From assembly GCF_040581485.1 (NCBI RefSeq), contig NC_090132.1, positions 13,336,146 to 13,400,145 of the forward strand: 64,000 nt of DNA, read 5' to 3'. The notes beneath the pieces are model-generated. The model made no database searches. It saw only the letters and a program-made list of their open reading frames with translations, and was not told where the DNA came from. The position numbers and the translations under genes are program-made. This DNA comes from Linepithema humile. Its lineage: Eukaryota > Arthropoda > Insecta > Hymenoptera > Formicidae. This document shows positions 52,472 to 61,573 of this stretch, in pieces; the stretch's first letter is position 1; each line of letters opens with the position of its first letter.

Positions 52472-52790
52472 ATGCTATTTCTAAATATTTTCAATATTAT
52501 TTTTACATGTATATCTATAATATTCATTATACTTAGTGTATATCCACTAAGTATTTATGAACTTGTAGTAAGATCTGTTGTTATGAATATGGATAATAAG
52601 ATAAAAAAAATATAATCTACCCATTGTCAAAAAATTTACAGTTTTTAGTAGTAATGATAATATACATAGTTCTGATGGTATAATGGATATTGTAGGTGAT
52701 AATGTTATATTTACAATAAACGGGACTAGAATAGAGTTAGATATTGTTAAAGAATATGATAAAATTGTACCTATGATATACAGTAAATGA
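52472..52790 (+). pseudogene. Small membrane protein gene with a frameshift
   Basis: ATG at 52472 begins a 46-residue frame with an N-terminal transmembrane helix (IFTCISIIFIILSVYPL). It ends in a TAA after an A-run near 52608-52614. Coding-like sequence continues in the next frame (NDNIHSSDGIMDIVGDNVIF) to a TGA at 52788-52790. The total is about 105 residues. It would be the distal member of the plus-strand block of small membrane genes. The TAAATG at 52469-52474 supports a real start. Confidence 0.55.
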
Positions 52791-52820
52791 ATGACATCAA
52801 TCTAATTTGTTATCATATAA

Positions 52821-53078
52821 ATGGATAAGTACTCTAGTGCTATATCTGATAATGTAAAAAAATCATCAAATTTTTTACGCGAAAACACAAGATGGATTAC
52901 ATTAGGAATTATTATTTTAGCTATATTTATAACACTCATAATGGCAATATGCGATAAATATGTTGAAAATGGAGATAATTATCTCTTAGGAGCCACATAC
53001 TTTGATATATTATCAGTAATATTATGTATGTTCTTGTTCGTTAATTTATGCATAGGATACGGATCTGTAAAAATGTAG
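52821..53078 (+). CDS. A14-like two-pass virion membrane protein
   Basis: The product is 85 residues with TAAATG at the start. Two transmembrane segments (WITLGIIILAIFITLIMAIC at ~26-45 and FDILSVILCMFLFVNLCIG at ~60-80) are linked by a loop. In size and topology it matches the ~90-residue A14 mature-virion membrane protein. Its place in the block (A14, A13, A12 then A11/A10 equivalents) agrees. Assignment is by topology and order, not by sequence motif. Confidence 0.6.
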   Translation: MDKYSSAISDNVKKSSNFLRENTRWITLGIIILAIFITLIMAICDKYVENGDNYLLGATYFDILSVILCMFLFVNLCIGYGSVKM

Positions 53079-53102
53079 AAGCTTATTATTTATATAAATA
53101 AT

Positions 53103-53480
53103 ATGAATGAAAATTTTTTTATTCCAATAACTTCTGTAGTAATCATAGTCATAATTATTATAATATTTCTTTTTAATTATAATGAACATCTTATTATAAA
53201 AGAAACTAGAAAGGAAATAGATAAATTTAACGACGAATATTTTAAGGATTTAAGACAAAAAGAGACACAAATATTTGACTTTAAAGTTGAAAATATAGAA
53301 GAATTGGAAGATTTGGTTAAAGATTTAAATAAATTATCTCTAGATTTAACATCTCAAATAACACAAGTGTCAAATAAAATAAATGATGTAGAAAAAAAAG
53401 TTAATGATATAGAAATTAAAATAAATGAAAAGAATGACGATATTAATGTGCTTAAAAGAAAAATTTTAGAGGAAAAATAA
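53103..53480 (+). CDS. N-anchored coiled-coil membrane protein
   Basis: The product is 125 residues. An N-terminal transmembrane helix (ITSVVIIVIIIIIFLFNY at ~8-25) is followed by a long coiled coil (heptads through LVKDLNKLSLDLTSQITQVSNKI...). It is intact. It lies between two other small membrane genes in one direction. A structural virion membrane role is likely; the exact counterpart in vertebrate poxviruses is unclear. Confidence 0.65.
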   Translation: MNENFFIPITSVVIIVIIIIIFLFNYNEHLIIKETRKEIDKFNDEYFKDLRQKETQIFDFKVENIEELEDLVKDLNKLSLDLTSQITQVSNKINDVEKKVNDIEIKINEKNDDINVLKRKILEEK

Positions 53481-53506
53481 GCTTTTGTAATTATTCATTT
53501 ATATAA

Positions 53507-53848
53507 ATGAGCATTTTACTAATTGTATCTATTGTTGTGCTAATAACAGTGATTTTATTCTTGTATATCAAGATTACATCAAGGGATATTATAAATGTTC
53601 AAGATAATTTTGTTCATACAAAAGAATTTTTCAAAGAAAATCCCAAACTTTACGAAAAGTACATTAGTGACTGCAGCAAGGAGTCAGATATGGATGATAA
53701 ACTAGATAGTTTAAAGAAAGAGATTAATATAAATATTGTAAAAGAGATAAAAGATATTAATGAAAAAATCAATAGTATGAAAGAAGAAATTCTATCATCT
53801 GTAAATAAGATTGTGAAAGAAGAAATTATTTTAAGAGAGACTAGTTAA
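53507..53848 (+). CDS. N-anchored small membrane protein (A13-like by position)
   Basis: The product is 113 residues with TAAATG at 53504-53509. The N-terminal transmembrane helix (LLIVSIVVLITVILFLYI at ~3-20) is followed by a charged region with coiled-coil potential (DKLDSLKKEININIVKEI). Vaccinia A13 is also an N-anchored small virion protein, but shorter (70 residues). The call is positional only. Confidence 0.55.
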   Translation: MSILLIVSIVVLITVILFLYIKITSRDIINVQDNFVHTKEFFKENPKLYEKYISDCSKESDMDDKLDSLKKEININIVKEIKDINEKINSMKEEILSSVNKIVKEEIILRETS

Positions 53849-53870
53849 ATATTAACTTATTTAATATATA

Positions 53871-53876
53871 TAAATG
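53871..53876 (+). promoter_or_regulatory. Late-promoter-type TAAATG start of the A12-like gene
   Basis: TAAATG covers the start codon. The same motif precedes two of the other small membrane genes of this block (52818 and 53504), which suggests common late expression of the morphogenesis cluster. Confidence 0.65.
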
Positions 53877-54221
53877 GAAGAAAAAATAGACAAACAATCA
53901 TTGGCCATTAAGAGATTGAACGTTATAGCAGAGATGCCTGCTTTTCGTGAAAAAATGAACTTCACAAAAGGAGGAAACAAAGGATTTGAAAAAGAAATAA
54001 AATGGGGACATGTTAAAGGTACAGACAAATATTTTTCGTACTACGAGGACAAAACTAATTCCGGTACTAAATATATAATCACTAGCGATCTAATACAGCA
54101 TCCAAATTCAGAAAATAACGGAGGATTAAAAGTTTCAAAAAAATCAGATGTACTAGACGGAATAGATGGAGTTGAAGACATCGATAGCTGGGGAGGAAAA
54201 AGGAATACAAAAAAAAAGTAA
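53874..54221 (+). CDS. A12-like structural protein candidate
   Basis: The product is 115 residues with TAAATG at 53871-53876, intact. It has Gly-Gly sites in FTKGGNKGFEKE (~residue 34) and NNGGLKVSKK (~83), plus DSWGGKRN near the end. The chordopox counterpart at this place (A12) is a virion protein processed at Ala-Gly-x. The gene is convergent with the A11-like gene, 4 bp apart, as A12/A11 are in vaccinia. Assignment is by order and the candidate cleavage sites. Confidence 0.5.
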   Translation: MEEKIDKQSLAIKRLNVIAEMPAFREKMNFTKGGNKGFEKEIKWGHVKGTDKYFSYYEDKTNSGTKYIITSDLIQHPNSENNGGLKVSKKSDVLDGIDGVEDIDSWGGKRNTKKK

Positions 54222-54225
54222 ACAA

Positions 54226-55269
54226 TTACTTCATAGTTAGTCTCTGTAGAATTCTGAAACCTATATATATAATTATATCCATCCCAGGTCTATTAGGATT
54301 TCCTACCTTATCATCTATATAATTAACTGTCGATTTAAATTTTGTTCTAAATTTATTTGTCTCTTTAAGGAACTCGTCGTTTGTAAATCCATTAAGACTT
54401 TCTATCTTAAATACTTTTACAGCTATAAACTCTAACAAGTTTATCGATCCTATTATTAATATGGTTGTAAGATCAGATGATTCGCTTTCTGAGATTTTGT
54501 TGTATATATTATTAATATCAGAATTTGATAGATCATCCAAATCACACATTTCCATATTAAGATTATTGTTCTTGCAGAAATATACAATATCTCTTTTCTT
54601 TCTTATAACTTCAGAAATACTTTGATTTTCTAAAAGTTCTGTTAATTTATTCAGTTTATCGCTTTTATACTTACGTTGAATCTTAATATAAGCTTCTGGA
54701 TCGACATTTTGTTCTATCTTTGGAGTATTTTTGTATTCGATCATTTGAACATTTTTTTCAATTACTTTATCAACTATATCTTCATCGTACAACCTACTTA
54801 TCTCATCTATGTCTTCCAATACACTAAAATCTAACGTACAATCCTTTCCTTCATTTTTATAATCTAAAATTATATTATCTATTATATCATCATCGGCTAT
54901 ATTATCATCAGTTATACTATCATCGATTATATTATCAAGAACCTTATTGTTTTCAGTACCATGTTCCGTATTTATCTCACATATATCAAATAAGTCTTTG
55001 ACTCGTAAGATATTCTTTTCTTCAAGTCCGAATAAAAAATAAAAATTAAAAAATAAATTTCTTATCATATCTCTTCCAATTAATCGATCTTCGTTATTGT
55101 CTGAAGAATTTTCAATACAATTCTTTACATATTCATAATCAAGAGATCCGTAAACCACATCATATTTATTCAATTTGAATGGATTTTCATCTCTTTTGAA
55201 ATCATGAGCTTTCAATAAAGTCTTATTATCTATAGAATCAGAATTGATATAACTATCTTTGTCCAACAT
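54226..55269 (-). CDS. A11-like viral membrane assembly protein
   Basis: The product is 347 residues, intact (A11 is about 318). The N-terminal half is acidic with Asp/Ile-rich low complexity (SITDDNIADDDIIDNIIL). The C-terminal part is ordered and hydrophobic (IIGSINLLEFIAVKVFKIE and IIIYIGFRILQRL). It is divergent from the P4a gene with 43 bp between, the same arrangement as A11/A10. A11 helps form viral crescent membranes. The call relies on size, C-terminal pattern and gene order. Confidence 0.6.
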   Translation of the reverse strand: MLDKDSYINSDSIDNKTLLKAHDFKRDENPFKLNKYDVVYGSLDYEYVKNCIENSSDNNEDRLIGRDMIRNLFFNFYFLFGLEEKNILRVKDLFDICEINTEHGTENNKVLDNIIDDSITDDNIADDDIIDNIILDYKNEGKDCTLDFSVLEDIDEISRLYDEDIVDKVIEKNVQMIEYKNTPKIEQNVDPEAYIKIQRKYKSDKLNKLTELLENQSISEVIRKKRDIVYFCKNNNLNMEMCDLDDLSNSDINNIYNKISESESSDLTTILIIGSINLLEFIAVKVFKIESLNGFTNDEFLKETNKFRTKFKSTVNYIDDKVGNPNRPGMDIIIYIGFRILQRLTMK

Positions 55270-55312
55270 ATTGATATATAAATTATTTATTTAGTATTTT
55301 TTTCTTTACTAA

Positions 55313-57887
55313 ATGGGTAAACTAGAAAAAATAAAACTAGATTTTATATGTGATAAAATAAATTTATTATTGTATAATTATAAAAGGAACGAACTTGATG
55401 AAATAGAAAAGTTATTAAAGTTAAATGAAAACAATTGTCATCCAGAGGATAACAAAGATGACGTAGGATTAGCTAACTTAGTATCTAACACACTATCATT
55501 TTATGTTAAAAATATATTTCCGTACAAAATTAAATTAGGAGGAGGAATAAAGTTAAATCCAGACTTATCTATAATAAATCCTTACAAAAAACATGATGAT
55601 AACTACACACTGTTGGATGAAAATACAAATAATTTTTTAAAGTTTGTAAGAACAACATATCCTGAATCTATATCTAGAATTGCTTGGGGAGAAAATAATT
55701 CAGACGGAAAATGTTTAAAAGATCTTTTTCCAGAGATCATTCCGAATTTCAATTTTTTCGATAGTAAGAAAACATCTATTCTTGATATGATATCTGATAA
55801 CTATTATTTAGCACCTGTAAACATAGAAGTTTTAAAAAATATCACGTCATATATTACTGATCCAAAATTTAATAATATAAAGGAAAATCCTGATTTTTAT
55901 TTATTTTCTCTTTTCATAAAAAATATATTTAACAAACACGAAAACGAAATTGGAAATACAGAATATGAAAATTTAAAAAAAAATGATGTTAATAATTGTG
56001 TTAATATTACCACGTCAGACAATGATAAATATTTATTGAGAGAAGTGTTGTCAAAACATTTCAATAATTTGAATGTTAATGACGATATTATAAATTTAAT
56101 TAGGAATAATAGATCAAATATTAAATACGAAAGTTATAAAAATATTGACGATAGGAATATAAGTGAAATGTTTGAATATATAGATCCGTTAAGATTTTTA
56201 TACAGTATGGAAATAGAAGGAGACGATATTGGAAAAGCATCAACTTTAAATCAGACTACAATGAAGTATTCTGACTATAAAAAATTAGATATATTTACTA
56301 GATATTTTTTAGAAAATGTAAATTATGTATTTGCTATTTTTAATCATAAAGGCTCTACGTACACATATCCTCTTTCTGATATACTTGATAGGATAGGCGA
56401 TGAAAATGATATTAAACTAATATCTATAATTCCAATTCCATTCGATGATAAAATTACAATGTTTGATTTCTTTAAAAATTTAAAATACAAATATGATGAC
56501 AAGATCGAAAAGCCTGTTGAGATAAAGTGCGGTACAAAAAACAACTTTGGTCTTGATAAGAAAGGTTCTATAAAATTTATAGAAAATGCAAAACTTTCAA
56601 AATCTCCTTACCAAATACTAAATATATATCTATATTTATTCGATGATTATCAAAATGTAAATAACGACGAAATATTCAGCAATAATGTTGAAAAACAAAG
56701 ATTTATAGAATTTATACTTAGAAAACTTGGATTTAAAGTTAAATCTACTAAAATGATAAGATGTAACAAGGAAGTAGTCAAATTGGATGTCAGTCCACTG
56801 CCAAATGTAACTTGCTTTAAAAACATTTTATCTACAAAAAAAAATGTTCCAGATATTAACAATAGTATAAAAAAATTGGGTCCTTTGATAAATTTTATTA
56901 ATAGTTTTTCTATAGTTTTCTATAGAAGAAGAAAAAGGAGGAAATAAAACTTGCGAAGAATTACATTTTAACGAAAGTCATGATCCAATATCATTATATA
57001 ATAATCTGAATCATAAAGATATCAATAATTTTATAAATGATGATGATTTAGGAAAATATAATTTTTTTGCATCTGAAGATATTGATTTTTATAAAGGTCT
57101 AAAATACCTCAATGAATCAGATAATATTAATATAGATACTATATCTGATATAGTTCCACTAAATATATATTACAAGAAGAAATTTACAAATAAACTGAAT
57201 AAAAAAATAAAAAACAACGGAGGAAAAAAAGTGTACGAGACTTTATCTGATTTCCTGAAATACATTGATGATAATCCAAAAGGAGGGTTGAAAGACGTAT
57301 ATGATAATGTTGGAGAACTATTAACAGAATTGACGGAAACACAAGATATTGATCAACAAAATATGTTAAGAAATATTATTAGTAGTATCCTAACTAGCGA
57401 CTCGTTAAATGTTTGCGATATTAATATTCTTAAGAAAAAGTTATTAATGTTAAATAGCATTACGAACGATAGAGATGAAAAAGAACTTAATAGATTAATG
57501 TATGATATATCCAGTCTTTCAAATAAAATTCATTCTTTAAAACAAAAAGACATCACTGTCGAAGGTTTTGACGACGATATTTCAGATGTTATAGAAAAAA
57601 TATATTTTCATACTTTGTCGTTGTACCAGCATTTAAATCTAATAGACGTAATTAGAAATTTTTTAACAATACTTCCAAATTACGGTATATCCATAGTTGA
57701 AAAAAAAGTTACTAGAGAAAATATAAAGGATATTGATATAACATTTTTACAAAATTCTCTGTATAAAAAAAATAAACTATTGAAAAAAAGATTCGAAGAC
57801 TTGAAAAGGAATTTGGGACTTAAAGGTGAAACTTCAACTAAAACACTTATAGATGATATTTATGAACCATTAATACAACTCGACTAA
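55313..57887 (+). pseudogene. A10L: P4a major core protein precursor, one frameshift
   Basis: The first frame (55313-56947) gives 544 residues, including FLENVNYVFAIFNHKGSTY and the C-terminal IEFILRKLGFKV, which resemble the P4a precursor. The frame changes near 56910-56930. Coding then continues (CEELHFNESHDPISLYN...) to 57887, with a clear open part from 57231. The combined length of about 858 residues is close to P4a (about 890). Gly-Gly sites (KLGGGIKL, EKGGNKTC, NNGGKKVY, PKGGLKDV) may be protease sites. P4a is a main constituent of the core wall. Confidence 0.85.
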
Positions 57888-58267
57888 TCTTTACAAAAAG
57901 GATATCTTATTATATCTCCTTTTAAATTTCTTGCTTCAGATCTTGTTCCGTCTGCTTTGAATATTGTTGCAACTCCATTTAAACATTCAATTTTAGAAGT
58001 AAACAAATCTTCAATTTTTTTTGTATATTCTATTTTATATTTTTTTTCCTTATCTGTTTCATCTATTTTATTAAATATTAATTTGTATATATATATTACT
58101 TCTATATGAAAAAAGAAATATAATATTAAAATTATAAATCCAAAAAGAATTAGATTTAATAATAATATTAATACAGAATCTGAACCGATAATACTATAAA
58201 GTTCATAAAAGATAAATATAGGATTGAAATTTATTGTTTTTTCGTTATCTATAGATTTGATAGCCAT
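57884..58267 (-). CDS. Small membrane protein with Cys-containing ectodomain
   Basis: The product is 127 residues with a TAAATG start on the minus strand. The hydrophobic part (~residues 27-62, SVLILLLNLILFGFIILILYFF) forms one or two helices. The C-terminal ~60 residues have two cysteines (KIECLNG and YPFCKD). This shape is like small entry-fusion-complex components (such as L5, ~128 residues), or A9, but I cannot choose. It is intact and overlaps the end of the P4a gene by 4 bp. Confidence 0.6.
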   Translation of the reverse strand: MAIKSIDNEKTINFNPIFIFYELYSIIGSDSVLILLLNLILFGFIILILYFFFHIEVIYIYKLIFNKIDETDKEKKYKIEYTKKIEDLFTSKIECLNGVATIFKADGTRSEARNLKGDIIRYPFCKD

Positions 58268-58295
58268 TTAATCTAAAATTTTTTTAAACTATAAT

Positions 58296-58979
58296 TTAAT
58301 AATTTTCGTCTCCTATGATATAATTTAATATATTTTTAGACATTCTATTATAAATGGTTTTCGGTTTTCTTATTAATTGATCTTTATTAACATTCATTAT
58401 TATGTGAGCATTCTGAGACAGCTGTATAACTTCACACAGATCATCGAAATGACTTAATATTATAACACTTATAACATTATCCCTTACTTTTAAACACGCA
58501 TATTCTCCTGGAATAAAAGACATTAGTCTTTGTTCTTCTATTATAGGAGGAATTTTTGATAAAATATAAAAGAAAGAGATATAATTCTTGACTGTGTACA
58601 GGAACATTTTAATAAAACTATTATTTTCATGTAGAGTATAATCACTATCTGATACTTTACTTATATAAACATCTTCAGATACATTCGTCTGTATTACAAA
58701 ATTTGTATTTTCAGATAATATTACAAGTCTTGTTACAGTAAATTCAAAAAAAATATTCTTTACCTTAAACATAATTTTAGTTCTCGGAATATTATATATA
58801 TTGAAAAGATAACAGTCTGAATAACAGTTGTTCAAGTACATCTGATATATTATAAAAAGTTTCTGAAACATAATTTGATCTGATATATTTTTATTTAAAA
58901 TAAAGTCATTACTAGTTATTTTATAAAGATATTTTTTTAAATTTTCATAAAGTAAGATACACTTGTTACCGTCATCCAT
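58296..58979 (-). CDS. Hypothetical viral protein
   Basis: The product is 227 residues, intact, without a membrane segment. It is a mixed alpha/beta sequence with distinctive parts VKNIFFEFTVTRLVILS and FIPGEYACLKVRDNVISVII. Chordopoxviruses have the intermediate transcription factor subunit A8 near this place, but I see no evidence beyond proximity. The gene is in the minus-strand run P4a-distal to F10. Confidence 0.6.
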   Translation of the reverse strand: MDDGNKCILLYENLKKYLYKITSNDFILNKNISDQIMFQKLFIIYQMYLNNCYSDCYLFNIYNIPRTKIMFKVKNIFFEFTVTRLVILSENTNFVIQTNVSEDVYISKVSDSDYTLHENNSFIKMFLYTVKNYISFFYILSKIPPIIEEQRLMSFIPGEYACLKVRDNVISVIILSHFDDLCEVIQLSQNAHIIMNVNKDQLIRKPKTIYNRMSKNILNYIIGDENY

Positions 58980-59077
58980 TAATTTAAAAACAATAGGAAA
59001 TCCTATAGACCTATTTGTTATAACATTTGATGAAAATTTTAACCAATATTTTACTATTATATTATTATACTATTATA

Positions 59078-59383
59078 TTATTTTACTATTATATTATTCA
59101 TGTAATTTTTTGTAAATATTCTTGCGTTGAACAAATCTGTGGTATAACATGAATATATGAGATTTAAATCTTCTCTGACAAGATATTTTTGACATAATTT
59201 ACCTATTGCTATCCTTTCTTCGTTGTAGTTAGCAAATTTCGAAAATGGAGAAATATTTTTTCCTATTTTACTTAAGATATCAAGTTTATCAGTATATATA
59301 TTTTTATAATTGTCGTCTTTTTTATAATTATCATTTTTTTTGTAGCTATCTTTATTATTTACATGTTCGTTATTATTTTCCAT
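59078..59383 (-). CDS. Small hypothetical viral protein with Asn/Lys/Asp-rich N-terminus
   Basis: The product is 101 residues, TAAATG start on the minus strand, beginning directly after the F10-like gene ends. The first ~35 residues are low complexity (KDSYKKNDNYKKDDNYK, an internal repeat). The C-terminal part (NYNEERIAIGKLCQKYL) looks ordered. The family is not recognised. Confidence 0.55.
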   Translation of the reverse strand: MENNNEHVNNKDSYKKNDNYKKDDNYKNIYTDKLDILSKIGKNISPFSKFANYNEERIAIGKLCQKYLVREDLNLIYSCYTTDLFNARIFTKNYMNNIIVK

Positions 59384-60751
59384 TTATTTAGAATTTTTAA
59401 TCCATTTACTAAAAATCATACTACCGAAAATAAAATCCTCCAAATATGATAAATCTTTTTTTTCTAAATTTTTATTATTACATCTTATTTTTTTTACTGT
59501 ACATCCAAATAAAAAATACTTTTTTAGATTATTAAATAATACACTGTCTATCTTCATTAATTTCTCTTCAGTTATAAACACTATCATAGAATGTACAAAA
59601 AAATGTACATCATAAATCCAATGATCATTGTTTGCAAATTTACTATGTTCTATCTTAGTATTATTATATGAGTCAAAATTGGAAAAATCAAAATCATTCA
59701 ACTTAAAAATATATCTCTCAAAAAATTCTATAGACATTCTTTTATTTTTGTACTTATAATCTATAATCAAAGGATATTTCTTATTAAATACTAATATGTT
59801 ATTTATTTTCAAATCATTATGCACGAAAAATTTAAAGCATTTATTAACATTTAACACAAACAACAAAACTTGTAACGTCAACATTCTCAAATAATCTACA
59901 TCTCTTTCGTATGCTTTTGATCCAAAAGATGATATATCTCCACAATTATCTAGTCTCAACCCATCTGAAGTTTCCAAAGCTAATCTTTCTATCAATACAT
60001 TGGATTTTAAAATGTTGTCTTTCAACGGTTTTTTAAAATTAACTCTATAATTATCCAAAAATTTCATTAAATTATTATAGTTATTTAATAAAACTATATT
60101 AATATGATCATTAACATATTTTTTATATAAATTACTAAATACAATATAAAACTTACTGTTGTTCTTATATTTGTTATATATATTTGATATAGAGTTGAAA
60201 TCAGATATCTGCTTTTCTAATGACACAGATTGTAGCTTTGACAATTCCAAATCTTTCTCGAGTACATTCTTGCACGTTATAATCAAGAAAGAATATATAG
60301 ATATTACAAGTTTTAAATTTTTACAAACTAGACCTTTTATAAGCAACTCTGGAATAGATATAAACTCGTTGTACTTACCAAAATTATTTTGTATTAATCT
60401 TTCTTTAATAGTTATAGGTATATCATACTCGTGTGTATAACTAACCTCGTTATATTCAAATATCAACTTAATACAATAATTATTATCACATCTTAAAACT
60501 ATTCCATAACCACCAGAATTTATTAAATAAAGATAATTATTTAAATTGTAATAGTGCTTTATTCTTTCGTACTTATCAAAGTAAAAATCACTAAATTTAT
60601 CACTGAATAAATTAGATACAGACTTATTTACATATATATCGTCAATAATTTTATTAATTATTGTAGTGATCTTCATTTTTATATCACTAAAGTTATTTTT
60701 GTTACATAATACATTGTAAATTTTATTTTCGTAATATTTTTTAATATCCAT
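59384..60751 (-). CDS. F10L: F10-like virion protein kinase
   Basis: The product is 455 residues, intact (usual about 440). A divergent kinase: glycine loop INSGGYGIVLRC (~80), Lys in YCIKLIFEY (~97), the catalytic loop HNDLKINNIL (~315) and a DYK/DFDF region (KLNDFDFSNFD) as divergent DFG. F10 starts membrane biogenesis by phosphorylating virion membrane proteins such as the A14 type. Its position next to the A32 ATPase and morphogenesis genes fits. Confidence 0.87.
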   Translation of the reverse strand: MDIKKYYENKIYNVLCNKNNFSDIKMKITTIINKIIDDIYVNKSVSNLFSDKFSDFYFDKYERIKHYYNLNNYLYLINSGGYGIVLRCDNNYCIKLIFEYNEVSYTHEYDIPITIKERLIQNNFGKYNEFISIPELLIKGLVCKNLKLVISIYSFLIITCKNVLEKDLELSKLQSVSLEKQISDFNSISNIYNKYKNNSKFYIVFSNLYKKYVNDHINIVLLNNYNNLMKFLDNYRVNFKKPLKDNILKSNVLIERLALETSDGLRLDNCGDISSFGSKAYERDVDYLRMLTLQVLLFVLNVNKCFKFFVHNDLKINNILVFNKKYPLIIDYKYKNKRMSIEFFERYIFKLNDFDFSNFDSYNNTKIEHSKFANNDHWIYDVHFFVHSMIVFITEEKLMKIDSVLFNNLKKYFLFGCTVKKIRCNNKNLEKKDLSYLEDFIFGSMIFSKWIKNSK

Positions 60752-60799
60752 ATTAAAAATTATTTAACTATTTAAATATTTATACTGTAAATAATTACA

Positions 60800-61555
60800 A
60801 TGCCTGATTTTAACTTTACAAGAGATGAGTTTGATTTCAACGAAATGATTAAAAAAATAGATGAGATAGGATGTTTTAATTCAGTTATAATAGGAGGATC
60901 TGGTTCAGGAAAAACAGTACTGTCCAACAATATGCTGGAAAAATTTAAAGATGTATTTCACTATGTCTTTCTTTTCATAAATAACGAAAATAACGCAAAA
61001 AATTATAGTCCTTATGTACCTTTAAACCATATATTTACTAGACAACAATTAGAACAAAAATCAAAATCTAAAAACTTAATTGAGGAAAAAGCAAATGAAA
61101 TCGGAGAATTTATTAGAGACAAATGTAATAAATCAAAAATTTTAATATTATCGGATGATTTGGGAAAAAGAAATAAAGACTATTACGGAGGACTCTTGCA
61201 AAATTGCAGACACTTAGGTATAAGTAATATAATTTTACTTCATGAAACAAATCACTTATTTGATTGTTCATCCGTTCATTATGTTTTTCTAACAGATATC
61301 AACGTTATAACTGAATCATTTAAAAGAAAATATGATTCAAAAAATTTAAACTCAATTGTAAGTGATATTCTGTCTAAAGAGAGATATGCTGTCATATCTT
61401 ATGATAAAAGTATATATTATATAGAAAGAAACGGATTATCAACAATAATAAATACACCATTTTGCTATTACACAGATTCTCATTTAAAAAAAAAATTAAG
61501 ACATTATTTCAAGAGATATTTAAAAGAATTTGAAGAAATTAATAATAAAGAATAA
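60800..61555 (+). CDS. A32L: A32-like DNA-packaging ATPase
   Basis: The product is 251 residues, intact, near the usual ~270. Walker A is IIGGSGSGKTVLSNNML (residues ~30-46) and Walker B is KILILSDDLG (~112-121). Then come NCRHLGISNIILLHE and LTDINVITE, typical of the FtsK/HerA-related packaging ATPases of large DNA viruses. The enzyme drives genome encapsidation. It starts 48 bp from the divergent F10 gene. Confidence 0.92.
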   Translation: MPDFNFTRDEFDFNEMIKKIDEIGCFNSVIIGGSGSGKTVLSNNMLEKFKDVFHYVFLFINNENNAKNYSPYVPLNHIFTRQQLEQKSKSKNLIEEKANEIGEFIRDKCNKSKILILSDDLGKRNKDYYGGLLQNCRHLGISNIILLHETNHLFDCSSVHYVFLTDINVITESFKRKYDSKNLNSIVSDILSKERYAVISYDKSIYYIERNGLSTIINTPFCYYTDSHLKKKLRHYFKRYLKEFEEINNKE

Positions 61556-61567
61556 AATAATTTGTAA

Positions 61568-61573
61568 TAAATG
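61568..61573 (+). promoter_or_regulatory. Late-promoter-type TAAATG start of RPO132
   Basis: TAAATG covers the initiating ATG of the shortened RPO132 gene. It supports this ATG as an original start and therefore the idea of an internal deletion rather than a lost 5' end. Confidence 0.6.
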
